The translations under genes were made by a program, and so were the position numbers. DNA of 64,000 bases, from NCBI GenBank assembly GCA_963842355.1, contig CAWJGC010000011.1, positions 806,001 to 870,000 of the forward strand, in the 5' to 3' direction. Below are positions 1-8,452 of the stretch, in pieces (the stretch's first letter is position 1; every line of letters begins with the position of its first letter). This stretch comes from JASHPR01 sp963842355. GTDB taxonomy: Bacteria; Actinomycetota; Actinomycetes; Streptosporangiales; Streptosporangiaceae. The notes beneath the pieces were generated by a model. It was given only the letters and a program-made list of their open reading frames with translations. It ran no database searches and was not told where the DNA came from.

Positions 1-1166
1 TCGAGGCGTTCCTGGCCGGCCGCTCCTTTACCGAGCCACCCGACATCACCGCCCGGATCTGCGGGATATGCCCGGTGGCCTACCAGACCAGCGCCTGCCA
101 GGCGATCGAGGCGGCGTGCGGGGTCAGCCTGCCCGGCCCGGTCGCGGACCTGCGGCGCCTGCTGTACTGCGGCGAGTGGATCTCCAGCCACGCGCTGCAC
201 ATCTACATGCTGCATGCGCCCGACTTCCTGGGCTATCCGGGCGCCGTGGAACTCGCTCGCGATCACCGGGAGATCGTGGAGCGCGGCCTGGCGCTCCGGC
301 GGGTCGCTAACTCAATCATGGAAGTGATCGGCGGCCGGTCGGTGCACCCGGTCAACGTCCGCGTCGGCGGCTTTTACCGAGCGCCCTCGGCCGGCGACCT
401 CGCCCCGCTCGCCGGGCCGCTGGCCCGCGCGCTCGACCTGGCGCTGGACACGGTGGCCTGGGTGTCCGGCTTCGACTTCCCCGACTTCAGCTTCGACCAC
501 GAACTGCTGGCCCTGCGCGACCCCGGGCGCTATCCGATCGAGCGCGGGACGCTGGTCAGCAGCGGGGGACTGGAGTTCACGGCCGCCGATTTCGAGCGGC
601 ACGTGATCGAGGAGCAGGTACCGCACTCCACCGCGCTGCACGCCAGCCTGGCCGGCCGCGACGGGAGTTACCTGACCGGGCCGCTGGCCCGGTACACGCT
701 GAACTCGCGGTGGCTGCCGCCGGCGGCCGCCGCGGCCGCCCGCGAGGCCGGGCTCGGGCCCGCTTGCCGCAACCCGTTCCAGAGCATCATCGTCCGGGCC
801 GTGGAGATCGTCGCCGCGGTCGAGGAGGCGATGCGGCTGATCGAGGCGTACCAGCCGCCCGCCCGGCCGTGCGCCGAGGTCGCGCCGCGGGCCGGGGCGG
901 GTCACGGCGTGTCCGAGGCACCGCGCGGCGTGCTGTACCACCGGTACGAACTCGACGAGGCCGGGATCGTGCGCAGCGCGCGCATCGTGCCGCCGACCTC
1001 ACAGAACCAGGCCGCGATCCAGGACGACCTGCGCGGCTTCGTGCAGGACCGGCTCGACTTCGACGACGAGCGGCTCACCCACGACTGCGAGCAGGCGATC
1101 AGGAACTATGACCCGTGCATCTCGTGCGCGGCTCATTTCCTCAGCCTGCGGTTGGACCGGGATTGA
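1..1166 (+). CDS. [NiFe] hydrogenase large (alpha) subunit, group 3b-like, 5' end outside window
   Basis: Catalytic subunit of a cytoplasmic NAD(P)-linked [NiFe] hydrogenase. The reading frame is open from base 3, and 387 residues are visible. The proximal nickel-binding motif RICGICPVAYQ lies at visible residues 18-28. The distal motif DPCISCAAH is near the C terminus, followed by a nine-residue tail (FLSLRLDRD) that the maturation protease should remove after the His. Roughly 40 N-terminal residues are missing compared with the family. The protease gene follows and its start overlaps this stop codon. The other subunits (beta, gamma, delta) lie on the opposite strand and converge on this pair, which is unusual because such genes normally form one operon. 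Group 3b is inferred from the beta/gamma/delta partners. Confidence 0.93.
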   Translation, partial: EAFLAGRSFTEPPDITARICGICPVAYQTSACQAIEAACGVSLPGPVADLRRLLYCGEWISSHALHIYMLHAPDFLGYPGAVELARDHREIVERGLALRRVANSIMEVIGGRSVHPVNVRVGGFYRAPSAGDLAPLAGPLARALDLALDTVAWVSGFDFPDFSFDHELLALRDPGRYPIERGTLVSSGGLEFTAADFERHVIEEQVPHSTALHASLAGRDGSYLTGPLARYTLNSRWLPPAAAAAAREAGLGPACRNPFQSIIVRAVEIVAAVEEAMRLIEAYQPPARPCAEVAPRAGAGHGVSEAPRGVLYHRYELDEAGIVRSARIVPPTSQNQAAIQDDLRGFVQDRLDFDDERLTHDCEQAIRNYDPCISCAAHFLSLRLDRD

Positions 1167-1645
1167 CCAGGGTCGTGGTCATCGGCGTCGGGAACGAGTT
1201 CCGGCGCGACGACGGCATCGGCCCCGAGGTGCTGTCCCGGCTGCGGGAGCAGGCCGCGGCCGCCGGGCCGGGCGGGGTCACCGTGCAGTTCGTGAGCTGC
1301 GACGGCGAGCCGACCAGGATGATCGAGGCGTGGGACGGCGCGTCGCTGGCCCTGGTCGTCGACGCCGTGCTGGCCGACCCGCCGGTCCCGGGCAGGCGGC
1401 ACCGGATGGTCGTCGACCGGGCGGACGACGGCCCGGCCCGTGCGGTCAGCTCCCACGGGCTGGGCCTGGGTGAGGCGATCGGCCTGGGCCGGGCGCTCGA
1501 CCGGATGCCCGACCGGCTGATCGTTCATGCCGTCGAGGCGGCCGACGTCAGCCTGGGCGTCGGCCTGACCCCCGACGTGGCGGCCGCCGCGGGTGCCCTG
1601 ACCGCCGCCGTCCTGGCGGACCTGCACGCCGCCCGCCGCCGGTGA
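1163..1645 (+). CDS. Hydrogenase maturation protease (HycI/HyaD family)
   Basis: Nickel-dependent endopeptidase that trims the C-terminal tail of the large subunit after metal insertion. The sequence opens with a short hydrophobic strand, then GVGNEFRRDDGIGPEV, which carries the conserved GN and DDG residues of the family. A later SSHGLGLGEAI segment supplies the conserved His. I chose the TTG at 1163, which overlaps the large-subunit stop (TTGA); GTG at 1175 is an alternative. The product is about 160 residues, normal for the family. The gene ends 13 bp before the stop codon of the convergent small-subunit gene. Confidence 0.88.
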   Translation: MTRVVVIGVGNEFRRDDGIGPEVLSRLREQAAAAGPGGVTVQFVSCDGEPTRMIEAWDGASLALVVDAVLADPPVPGRRHRMVVDRADDGPARAVSSHGLGLGEAIGLGRALDRMPDRLIVHAVEAADVSLGVGLTPDVAAAAGALTAAVLADLHAARRR

Positions 1646-1658
1646 CGCGCCCCTTCGG

Positions 1659-2441
1659 CTAGCCGTCGGCGTCGGCCTGCCAGCCGCGGGCGGCGGGCCC
1701 GAAGCCCGGCGCGGCCACGTTGAACGTCGAGAACACCCGGTCGACGTCGCCGGAACTCATGCCGAGCCGCCGTAGCTGCGGGATGAGCGAGTCGGTGTTC
1801 GGCGCGGCCACCGGCCCGAAGCAGCCGTAGCAGCCGCGGTTGTAGGCCGGGCAGATGGCCCCGCAGCCGGCCTGCGTCACCGGTCCGAGGCACGGGGTCC
1901 CGTGCGCGACCATGACGCAGGTGTTGCCCCGGCGCTTGCACTCGTAACAGACGCTGTGCTCGGCTATGCCCGGCTTGCGCCCCGCCAGCAGCGCGGAGAT
2001 CAGCTCCACGAGCTGGCGCTTGTCGATCGGGCAGCCCCGCAGCTCGAAGTCGACGGTGACGTGATCGGCGACCGGCGTGGACGTCGCGAGGGTCTGCACG
2101 TACTCGGGCCGGGCGTAGACGGCCGCGGCGAAGTCGGCCACGTCGGCGAAGTTGCGCAGCGCCTGGATGCCGCCCGCGGTGGCGCACGCGCCGATGGTGA
2201 CGAGGGTCCGTGACTGGTCGCGGATCCAGCCGATGCGCTCGGCGTCCTGCCGGGTGGTCACCGACCCCTCGACCAGCGAGACGTCGTAGGGGCCGGGCTC
2301 GTGGCGGGAAGTGGCCTCGGTGAAGTGCACGATGTCCACCTCCGCCGCCAGCGCCAGCAACTCGTCCTGGCAGTCCAGCAGGGTGAGCTGGCAGCCGTCG
2401 CATGAGGCCAGCTTCCAGACCGCGAGCTTCGGGCGTGTCAT
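1659..2441 (-). CDS. [NiFe] hydrogenase small (delta) subunit
   Basis: Iron-sulfur small subunit that passes electrons between the [NiFe] site and the flavin-bearing partners. It has 260 residues. The N terminus shows the proximal-cluster motif CDGCQLTLLD (Cys14, Cys17). Further Cys occur in GACATAGG, in RGCPID and in a Cys-rich stretch (CYECKRRGNTC to GCYGCFGP). There is no Tat signal, consistent with the cytoplasmic group 3 type. The start codon directly follows the gamma-subunit stop, so this is the last gene of a four-gene minus-strand operon. It converges on the large-subunit/protease pair, so large and small subunits come from separate transcripts. Confidence 0.93.
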   Translation of the reverse strand: MTRPKLAVWKLASCDGCQLTLLDCQDELLALAAEVDIVHFTEATSRHEPGPYDVSLVEGSVTTRQDAERIGWIRDQSRTLVTIGACATAGGIQALRNFADVADFAAAVYARPEYVQTLATSTPVADHVTVDFELRGCPIDKRQLVELISALLAGRKPGIAEHSVCYECKRRGNTCVMVAHGTPCLGPVTQAGCGAICPAYNRGCYGCFGPVAAPNTDSLIPQLRRLGMSSGDVDRVFSTFNVAAPGFGPAARGWQADADG

Positions 2442-3260
2442 TCAGAGCTCCTTGATCGCGAGCAGCGGGGCCGCCCGCTGGTAGCTGACGACGGGGCCGT
2501 CCCGGCACAGCAGCAGCGGGCCGAGCTGGCAATGACCGCACTCGGCGATGCCGCACCGCATGTTCCGCTCCAGCGAGATGCGGATGCTCCCGGGCGCGAC
2601 CCCCCGGTCACTCAGGGCCCGGGCCGTCAGCCGCATCATCACCTCGGGCCCGCAGACCAGCGCCAGGGTCGCGGCCGGGTCGATGTCCAGCCGGTCGATG
2701 AGCTGGGTGACGACGCCGACGTGGCCGGTCCAGCCTGCCACGGCCCGGTCGACGGTGACCCGCACGTCGGCCCCGGCATCCCGCCACAGGGCGGCCTCGT
2801 CGGCGAACACGATCTCGTCCGGGGACCTGGACCCGATCAGCACCGTCACCCGCCGGTACCGGCCGCGGGCCGAGAGCGCGGTCAGCAGCGCGCCCCGCAG
2901 CGGCGCGAGACCGATGCCGCCGGCCACCACGATGACGTCCTGGCCTTCCGCGTCGGCCACGCCCCAGTCCGTCCCGTACGGCCCTCGCACTCCGATGACC
3001 TGTCCCGGGCCCGCCGCGCACAGGGCCTGGGTGACCGCCCCCACCGACCGGATGGTCTGGACGAGGCCCGGGCCGGCCGGCGCGCCGCTGATCGAGATCG
3101 GCACCTCGCCGACGCCGAACGCGTACAGCATGGTGAACTGGCCCGGGCGGTACGCCGCGATGGGCGAGTCGACGGGTTCCAGGCCGAGCGTCACGGTGTC
3201 GTGGGTCTCGGCGCGGCTGGAGGCGACCCGGTACCGGGCCGGGACCGCCTGCAGGCTCAT
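2442..3260 (-). CDS. Hydrogenase gamma subunit, FAD/NAD(P)-binding (HydG type)
   Basis: Ferredoxin-NADP reductase-like subunit that links the hydrogenase to NAD(P)H. It has 272 residues. YRPGQFTML and the following VPISISGAP form the flavin-binding barrel. VVAGGIGLAPLRGAL is the nucleotide-binding motif. The C terminus has four Cys (CGIAECGHC then LLC) that would bind a [2Fe-2S] cluster, as in sulfhydrogenase gamma subunits and dihydroorotate dehydrogenase electron-transfer subunits. The first 4 bp overlap the end of the cyclic-nucleotide-binding gene, and the stop abuts the small-subunit start. Confidence 0.9.
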   Translation of the reverse strand: MSLQAVPARYRVASSRAETHDTVTLGLEPVDSPIAAYRPGQFTMLYAFGVGEVPISISGAPAGPGLVQTIRSVGAVTQALCAAGPGQVIGVRGPYGTDWGVADAEGQDVIVVAGGIGLAPLRGALLTALSARGRYRRVTVLIGSRSPDEIVFADEAALWRDAGADVRVTVDRAVAGWTGHVGVVTQLIDRLDIDPAATLALVCGPEVMMRLTARALSDRGVAPGSIRISLERNMRCGIAECGHCQLGPLLLCRDGPVVSYQRAAPLLAIKEL

Positions 3261-3724
3261 CGCACACCGGCGTTCTGGCCGGGCGCCCCGTACAGGTCGA
3301 GCAGCCGGATCCGGGTGGCCTGCAGCCGCTCGACGGCCACGGCCAGCATCCGCAGGACGAACTGGTACCCGAGATCCGGGTGGCGGTCACACAGCGCCCG
3401 CACGGCCGTGCCGTCCAGTTCGAACGCCTCGGTGGGCTCCAGCGTCTCGGCGCCGAACTGCCACTGATGTGGCGGCGACAGCCAGGAGAAACCGATCACG
3501 TCGCCGCCGCCGAGGGTCTCGACGATCAGGTTCGCCCGCCCGGGCATGGGCAGATCCAGCGCCACGCGGCCCGCCGTGAGCAGCCAGCACTTGTTGGCCG
3601 GCGCGCCCTCGTCGAAGAGCCGCTGGCCAGCGGGGAACGAGACGGCCACGGCCGCGCCGGCCAGCCGCGCCACGTGGTCGGGCGAAATTCCGCGCAGGAA
3701 GGCGTGACCGGCGATACCGCTCAT
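3257..3724 (-). CDS. Single cyclic-nucleotide-binding-domain protein inside the hydrogenase operon
   Basis: A 155-residue protein made almost entirely of one CRP-type beta-roll domain (FDEGAPANKCWLLTAGRVAL, then LGGGDVIGFSWL). A short helical tail follows but no helix-turn-helix, so it is not a DNA-binding CRP regulator. It overlaps the beta-subunit stop by 4 bp and the gamma-subunit start by 4 bp, so it is translated as part of the hydrogenase operon. I infer a structural or ligand-sensing accessory role. From memory, a similar gene sits in the group 3b operon of some mycobacteria. I cannot confirm from sequence that cAMP or cGMP binds. Confidence 0.85.
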   Translation of the reverse strand: MSGIAGHAFLRGISPDHVARLAGAAVAVSFPAGQRLFDEGAPANKCWLLTAGRVALDLPMPGRANLIVETLGGGDVIGFSWLSPPHQWQFGAETLEPTEAFELDGTAVRALCDRHPDLGYQFVLRMLAVAVERLQATRIRLLDLYGAPGQNAGVR

Positions 3725-4887
3725 GACTGCTCGCCTCCGTCATCGGCCTGCTGCGCCTCGGCCTGGAGGGCAGCGACTTCCTCGGTCAGGTCGATGCCGA
3801 CCGGGCACCAGACAATACATCGGCCGCAGCCGACGCACCCGGAGGAGCCGAACTGGTCGTGCCAGGTGCCGAGCTTGTGCGTGAGCCACTGCCGGTAGCG
3901 GCTGCGCGGGGAGGAACGCACCGGGCCGCCGTGCAGGTAGGAGAAGTCAAGATCGAAGCAGGACGCCCAGGACTCCCAGCGCTCGGCGTGATCACCGCTG
4001 AGGTCGGTCACGTCCTCGACCGAGGTGCAGAAGCACGTCGGGCACGCCATCGTGCAGTTGCCGCAGGTCAGGCACCGGGACGCGACGTCATCCCAGCGCG
4101 CGGCGCCGTCGCTGCCGGCCATCAGGTCGTGCAGGATGCCGGCGGGCATCGATCGGCCCATCCGGCCCGCGGCCTCGGCGACCGCGGACCGGGCGCGGCC
4201 CGCGGTCGCGTCGTCGGCCGGCCGGGTCGGCACGTCGGCGAGCACGCCGGCGCCGGCGGGTGAGCCCACCTCGACCAGGAAGCGGTGCGAGCCCGGGGAG
4301 CCATCGCCGGCCATCTCGGTCAGCGCCAGGTCATAGCCCGGCCCGGCCTCCGGGCCCGCGCCCATCGACGTGCAGAAGCAGGTCTCCCCCGGCTCGGTGC
4401 AGTTCACCGCCACGATGAACACGCCTGCCCGGCGGGCCGCGTACCGCGATCCGGCATGCTCGCCGCGGCCGAGCACCTGGTCCTGGATCTCGATCGCGCG
4501 CAGGTCGCACGGGCGCACGCCGAAGAACGCCAGCCTCGCGGCGGGCGCCTCGGCGGGCTCGACGTCGAAGCCGGCGCCCGCCCGCCGCGCGGACCATACC
4601 TTCTCGCGGGCCGGATGCAGGAACTGCTTCCACGACTGCGGCCCGGCCGAATGGCCGAACGCCGCGCGGTCGTCACGCGGCCGGATCCGGTACCCGCCCG
4701 GCTCGAGGGACACGCCCCAGCCGAACGGGAGGTCGTCGGCTGACCTGAGTTCATCGAGGACGATCGCGCCGCCGGAGACCGTCGGGCCGATCACGCGGTA
4801 CCCGGCCCTCCGGAGCGCGGAATGCAGCCGGTCCAGGGCGGCGGCCTCCATCAGCAGCGGGCCGTCCGCCGGGCGTGCGTCTTTCAC
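3721..4887 (-). CDS. Hydrogenase beta subunit, 4Fe-4S protein (HydB type)
   Basis: Electron-transfer subunit of the sulfhydrogenase/group 3b type, 388 residues. The C-terminal third carries two ferredoxin-like cysteine clusters, CLTCGNCTMACPTC and CVGCGRCIVWCP. An additional CFCTSMG lies in the middle, as in anaerobic sulfite reductase subunit A-like proteins. The start is GTG at 4887, with AAGGAG in good position; reading further upstream only adds antisense of the neighbouring dehydrogenase gene. It is the first gene of the beta-cNBD-gamma-delta operon. Confidence 0.9.
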   Translation of the reverse strand: MKDARPADGPLLMEAAALDRLHSALRRAGYRVIGPTVSGGAIVLDELRSADDLPFGWGVSLEPGGYRIRPRDDRAAFGHSAGPQSWKQFLHPAREKVWSARRAGAGFDVEPAEAPAARLAFFGVRPCDLRAIEIQDQVLGRGEHAGSRYAARRAGVFIVAVNCTEPGETCFCTSMGAGPEAGPGYDLALTEMAGDGSPGSHRFLVEVGSPAGAGVLADVPTRPADDATAGRARSAVAEAAGRMGRSMPAGILHDLMAGSDGAARWDDVASRCLTCGNCTMACPTCFCTSVEDVTDLSGDHAERWESWASCFDLDFSYLHGGPVRSSPRSRYRQWLTHKLGTWHDQFGSSGCVGCGRCIVWCPVGIDLTEEVAALQAEAQQADDGGEQS

Positions 4888-5072
4888 CGTGTCTGCTCCT
4901 TGCCTGCCGGCGCCCCCTGGCCAAGCGTTCCCTCTATGGTGACGCAGGTTCCGGCCGGCCGTGACGGCGGCACGCGGGAAGTGGCGAACGGCCCCGCCCC
5001 GCCGTACCTCACGAAGTGCCACCGGGCCGGGCCCGCCGGACCGGTCGCCCGGCGGGCCGGCCCGGCCTTCGC
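4888..5072. promoter_or_regulatory. Presumed promoter region of the hydrogenase beta-cNBD-gamma-delta operon
   Basis: A 185-bp non-coding stretch between the dehydrogenase stop and the beta-subunit start. A weak relative of the recurring palindrome (TGGCCAAGCGTTCCC, 4918-4932) lies 30 nt upstream of the GTG start. It matches the consensus only partly, so I do not call it a site with confidence. Confidence 0.35.
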
Positions 5073-6119
5073 TCAGGACGTGCGGCTCAGGACGACCTTG
5101 AGCGCGCCGGTCTCGGCCGCCCGGGCGAACACGTCGTAGGCCTGGTCGAACTCGTCCAGCGCGAAGCGGTGCGTGATGAACCGTCCCGCGTTCGACTGGC
5201 CGCTGGTGACCAGGCGCAGCAGCGTCGGCGTCGAGTACGCGTCGACCAGCCCGGTCGTGATCGTGATGTTCCTGATCCACTGCTCCTCGAGATGCAGGGT
5301 CGCGGGCTCGCCGTGCACGCCGATGTTGGCGATCCGGCCGCCCGGCCGGGACAGCCTGACCGCGAGTTCGAACGTGGCGGGCACCCCGACCGCTTCGATG
5401 GCCACGTCGGCGCCCAGTCCGTCGGTCAGCGAGCGGACGACCTCCAGCGGATCCTCGGCGGTGTTGTTCACGACGACGTCCGCGCCGAACTGCTTGGCCG
5501 CCTCCAGCCTGGAGTCAGCGAGGTCGATCGCGACCACGTGACTCGGGCTGAACAGGCGGGCGCCCATGATGGCGGACAGGCCGATCGGCCCGGAGCCGAC
5601 GACCGCGACCACATCGCCCGGGCGCACGCCGCCGTTGAGCACGCCGACCTCGTAGCCGGTCGGCAGGATGTCGGCCAGCATCAGGATGTCCTCGTCGGCG
5701 GCACCGCCTGGCACCGGGTAGGTGGACAGGTCCGCGAACGGCACGCGGACGTACTCGGCCTGGGTGCCGTCGATCTTGTGCCCGAGGATCCAGCCGCCCC
5801 CTCCGAGGCACTGCCCCGAATGGCCCTCACGGCAGAACCGGCAGGTCCCGCACGCGGTGATGCAGGAGACGAGGACCCGCTCGCCGGGCTTGACCGTCTT
5901 CACGGCGCTGCCGACCGCCTCGACGGTCCCGACCGCCTCGTGGCCGAGGATCCGCCCGTCGGTCACGGCCGGGACGTCACCCTTGAGAATATGAAGATCC
6001 GTGCCGCAGATCGTCACGGCGTCTACCCGCACGATCGCGTCGGTGTCGGCGGTGATCTCCGGCTTCGGCACCTCCTCCCACGCCTTGACACCGGGTCCGT
6101 GGTACACGAGGGCTCGCAT
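5073..6119 (-). CDS. Zinc-dependent alcohol dehydrogenase (MDR family)
   Basis: Medium-chain NAD(P)-dependent dehydrogenase of 348 residues. The catalytic zinc ligands are visible in TICGTDLH and GHEAVG. The structural zinc site is CGTCRFC with a later Cys (HSGQC). The Rossmann motif is VVGSGPIGLSA. Substrate preference (primary or secondary alcohols) cannot be read. I prefer ATG at 6119 over the in-frame ATG at 6125 because GGAGGAG is then correctly spaced. A DevR-like palindrome (6186-6200) is centred in the upstream region, so oxygen-limitation control is likely. It lies downstream of, and in the same orientation as, the GT-GGDEF gene but is separated from it by 318 bp. Confidence 0.9.
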   Translation of the reverse strand: MRALVYHGPGVKAWEEVPKPEITADTDAIVRVDAVTICGTDLHILKGDVPAVTDGRILGHEAVGTVEAVGSAVKTVKPGERVLVSCITACGTCRFCREGHSGQCLGGGGWILGHKIDGTQAEYVRVPFADLSTYPVPGGAADEDILMLADILPTGYEVGVLNGGVRPGDVVAVVGSGPIGLSAIMGARLFSPSHVVAIDLADSRLEAAKQFGADVVVNNTAEDPLEVVRSLTDGLGADVAIEAVGVPATFELAVRLSRPGGRIANIGVHGEPATLHLEEQWIRNITITTGLVDAYSTPTLLRLVTSGQSNAGRFITHRFALDEFDQAYDVFARAAETGALKVVLSRTS

Positions 6120-6437
6120 GGCCATCTCCTCCGCATTGGTCCGTAGTCAGAGGCCACGCTGCTCCCTTATGGCCCTCGCGGGGCAGGGGCAAAGGTCCCC
6201 CTGGCCCGGTGCCGGCGTCGGCGCAGACCCAGGACCATGGTCCCGCTGCGTCCGGCCGTTCGTCCCTGGCCACCTAGGGGTGGCTGCGATGGGATGCAAG
6301 TGGCGAGAGGGACCAGACGAGAATGACGCGGAGATACGCGGCCAGCAGGCCCGCACACCGCGCAATCTGGATCCGCGAGAAGCGGATGGTCCTCTCTCGC
6401 CGTTTATGCGTGGAGGTCGGACGGCGGCGGCGCTGCG
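6120..6437. other. Intergenic region, 318 bp, with DevR-like box and a dyad
   Basis: No convincing gene. It contains the palindrome GGGGCAAAGGTCCCC (6186-6200) in front of the dehydrogenase gene. It also has a perfect 6-bp dyad, GCCACC-TAGG-GGTGGC (6269-6284), which could be an operator or a weak hairpin downstream of the GT-GGDEF gene. The short reading frames here lack ribosome binding sites and coding bias. Confidence 0.6.
6186..6200. promoter_or_regulatory. DevR/OsdR-like palindrome upstream of the alcohol dehydrogenase
   Basis: GGGGC-AAAG-GTCCCC is an almost perfect inverted repeat with the 4-nt spacer of the mycobacterial DosR core (GGGAC-N4-GTCCC). It ends 66 nt before the chosen start at 6119. 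Confidence 0.65.
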
Positions 6438-8450
6438 CTAGGGGACTTGCGAGGACTCCCGCACGATGGCACAGTCGCCGCCCGCGACCTTGGCCTCGTG
6501 CAGGGCGGTGTCCGCGGCGAGCAGCGCTTCGTGGTGTGTCTGCGTGCCCGGGTCGAAGAACGCGCCGCCGATGCTGATGGTGGCCGGGATCCGGCTGATG
6601 CCGATGTCGTGTGCCTGCTCACGCACGGCCGTGCAGAGCCCGTCGGCCAGGCTCTGGATGAGCGGGAGCGTCGCGGCGTGGAAGACGGCGGCGAACTCGT
6701 CGCCTCCCATGCGGGCCAGTGTGTCGTTGGGCCGGAGGCGCTCGGCAAGTACGCGCGCGATGCTCTGGATCACTCCCTGGGCGGCAGCCGCACCGTGCCG
6801 CTGGATCACATCCCGGTACCGGTCCACGTCGATGGACAGAAGCGCCAGGCGCTCGGCATGTTGCCGGGCGCGGTCGAGTTCCTTCTCGAAGCGCCGGCGG
6901 TTCCACAGACCGGTCAGAGCGTCGTGGTCGCCAAGATCAAGGCCGGCGCCGGGCGACGGTTGCGCGGGCGCGCCCGCCGTGGGCACCGTTGACCTGGTGG
7001 CCCCGGCACCCTGCTCGAGCGCCGAGCCGAAGACCTCTACCCAGCGCACGAAATGCCAGTCGTTGAGAAACAGGGTGCGCACCCGTTCGCGCGCGGCCTG
7101 GCCGAGCCGGGCGGCCCGCGGCGGCTCTTGCAGGAGTCCGACGATCGCATCGCCGAACGCCGCGACATCAGCGGGGTCCTCGACCAGCAGTCCGCTGTGC
7201 CCATGCTGGACCTGCTCGAGATGACCCCCCACCGCGCTCGCGACGACGGGACGCGCCTTCCACATCGCCTCGGTCACGCCCAGGCCGAACCCCTCCTGCA
7301 AGCTCTTCTTGACCACGACCGCCGCCAGGCGCTGGATCGCGTTCACCATCGCGGCGTTCTCCTCCGGCGCGGTGAGCGGGAGGCAGGCGACGTGAATCCG
7401 CGCGCGCGCCCGGGGCGGCAGCCGCCGCCAGCGTTCGCGCACGTCGGCGAGCACCGCTTCGGCTTCGGGGTCATCGGCGACCTGGCTGGCATCGGGGCCC
7501 GCGAGCAGCAGATGCGCGCCGGTCGCCGCCAGCACCCGGTCGAGGAAGCCGTCCAGGACCCCGAGCGGGTCCTTGATGCGGTCCCACCGGGTCAGCGAGA
7601 CGACCACCGGGTCCCGGCTCCAGTCCGGTGCCCCGTCGGAGTCCAAGACCGTGGGCCGGGCGGCGAGCGTCGCCGTGGACCCGCCCGTGCCGTCGTAGCC
7701 GGGGGCAGCGGCCGGAACTCCGGCGGCCAGGCCAAGGTGCTGCAAGATCGCGCGGGCGGCACCGTCTGACATCGGCAGATTCTTCGTCGACCCGGGGTCG
7801 ATGCCCGGCGTCAGGATCGACGTCTCCGCTCCGCCCAGCCATTCCGGCAGGGAAGTGTAGCGGCTGAAGACGAAGCGGCGGACGCCGGCCAGGCGCGGCC
7901 GCAGGCACCGCCACGCGTTCCAGGAGTACTCGTTGTCGTGGTCGATGCCGATGTGACAGCTCCAGATGACGTGCGCGCCAGCCCGCCCGAGCGGTTCCGA
8001 CATCGCTGCCGTCTGGGGATCGTTCAGCACGACCACGTCTCCGGGGGCGACCAGGGACGCCAGCGCCCGGGCGTGGTACAGGGCAGCCCGGTCAAGCGTC
8101 GCCAGCTCCTCGATCCCGAGCACGTCGCCATCGCCTGGCTGACCTTGCAAGTGGTTATGCAGGCGCTTGGTCACCCGGAAGAACTCGCCAGAACCGTGCA
8201 GCACCAGCCACCGGACATCGAGGCCGGCGCCTTTCCAGTAAGGCAGCAGCGTACGAAGCAGCTGCGCAACTCCACCGCCCAGAGCGGTGGAGTTCACCAT
8301 CCAAACTGTCCTTCCGCCCAGTAGCTCACTGGCGTGCTGCTGGGTCACGCGGACACGCTCGATCATCGGCTCCCGCAGATAGCCGCCAAGGCCTTCGAAA
8401 TGCCGGGTCTCAAGCGGAATCTCGGCTAGAGCTTCGCCTGGTCCGGTCAC
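6438..8450 (-). CDS. Glycosyltransferase (GT4, trehalose synthase-like) fused to a GGDEF diguanylate cyclase domain
   Basis: A 670-residue fusion. Residues ~1-480 resemble TreT-type glycosyltransferases: NSTALGGGVAQLL at the N terminus, a long linker, then the nucleotide-sugar-binding helix region LQEGFGLGVTEAMWKARPVV. After a Pro/Ala-rich linker (~485-505), a GGDEF domain covers ~510-670: DALTGLWNRRRF, then an intact active-site GGDEF (582-586). An RxxD inhibitory site (RPND, from 573) sits exactly five residues before it. Synthesis of c-di-GMP with feedback inhibition is therefore plausible, but not shown. The GTG start lies 2 nt after the hibernation-factor stop, so the two genes are almost certainly coupled. 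The sugar acceptor and donor are unknown; trehalose synthesis is a family-level guess. Confidence 0.88.
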   Translation of the reverse strand: MTGPGEALAEIPLETRHFEGLGGYLREPMIERVRVTQQHASELLGGRTVWMVNSTALGGGVAQLLRTLLPYWKGAGLDVRWLVLHGSGEFFRVTKRLHNHLQGQPGDGDVLGIEELATLDRAALYHARALASLVAPGDVVVLNDPQTAAMSEPLGRAGAHVIWSCHIGIDHDNEYSWNAWRCLRPRLAGVRRFVFSRYTSLPEWLGGAETSILTPGIDPGSTKNLPMSDGAARAILQHLGLAAGVPAAAPGYDGTGGSTATLAARPTVLDSDGAPDWSRDPVVVSLTRWDRIKDPLGVLDGFLDRVLAATGAHLLLAGPDASQVADDPEAEAVLADVRERWRRLPPRARARIHVACLPLTAPEENAAMVNAIQRLAAVVVKKSLQEGFGLGVTEAMWKARPVVASAVGGHLEQVQHGHSGLLVEDPADVAAFGDAIVGLLQEPPRAARLGQAARERVRTLFLNDWHFVRWVEVFGSALEQGAGATRSTVPTAGAPAQPSPGAGLDLGDHDALTGLWNRRRFEKELDRARQHAERLALLSIDVDRYRDVIQRHGAAAAQGVIQSIARVLAERLRPNDTLARMGGDEFAAVFHAATLPLIQSLADGLCTAVREQAHDIGISRIPATISIGGAFFDPGTQTHHEALLAADTALHEAKVAGGDCAIVRESSQVP

Positions 8451-8452
8451 AC

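Noticed and set aside
1646..1658. Terminator between convergent hydrogenase genes
   Set aside because: Only 13 bp separate the stops and no convincing hairpin is visible.
4918..4932. DevR-like box before the hydrogenase operon
   Set aside because: Several mismatches in both half-sites; kept only as a weak remark in the promoter entry.
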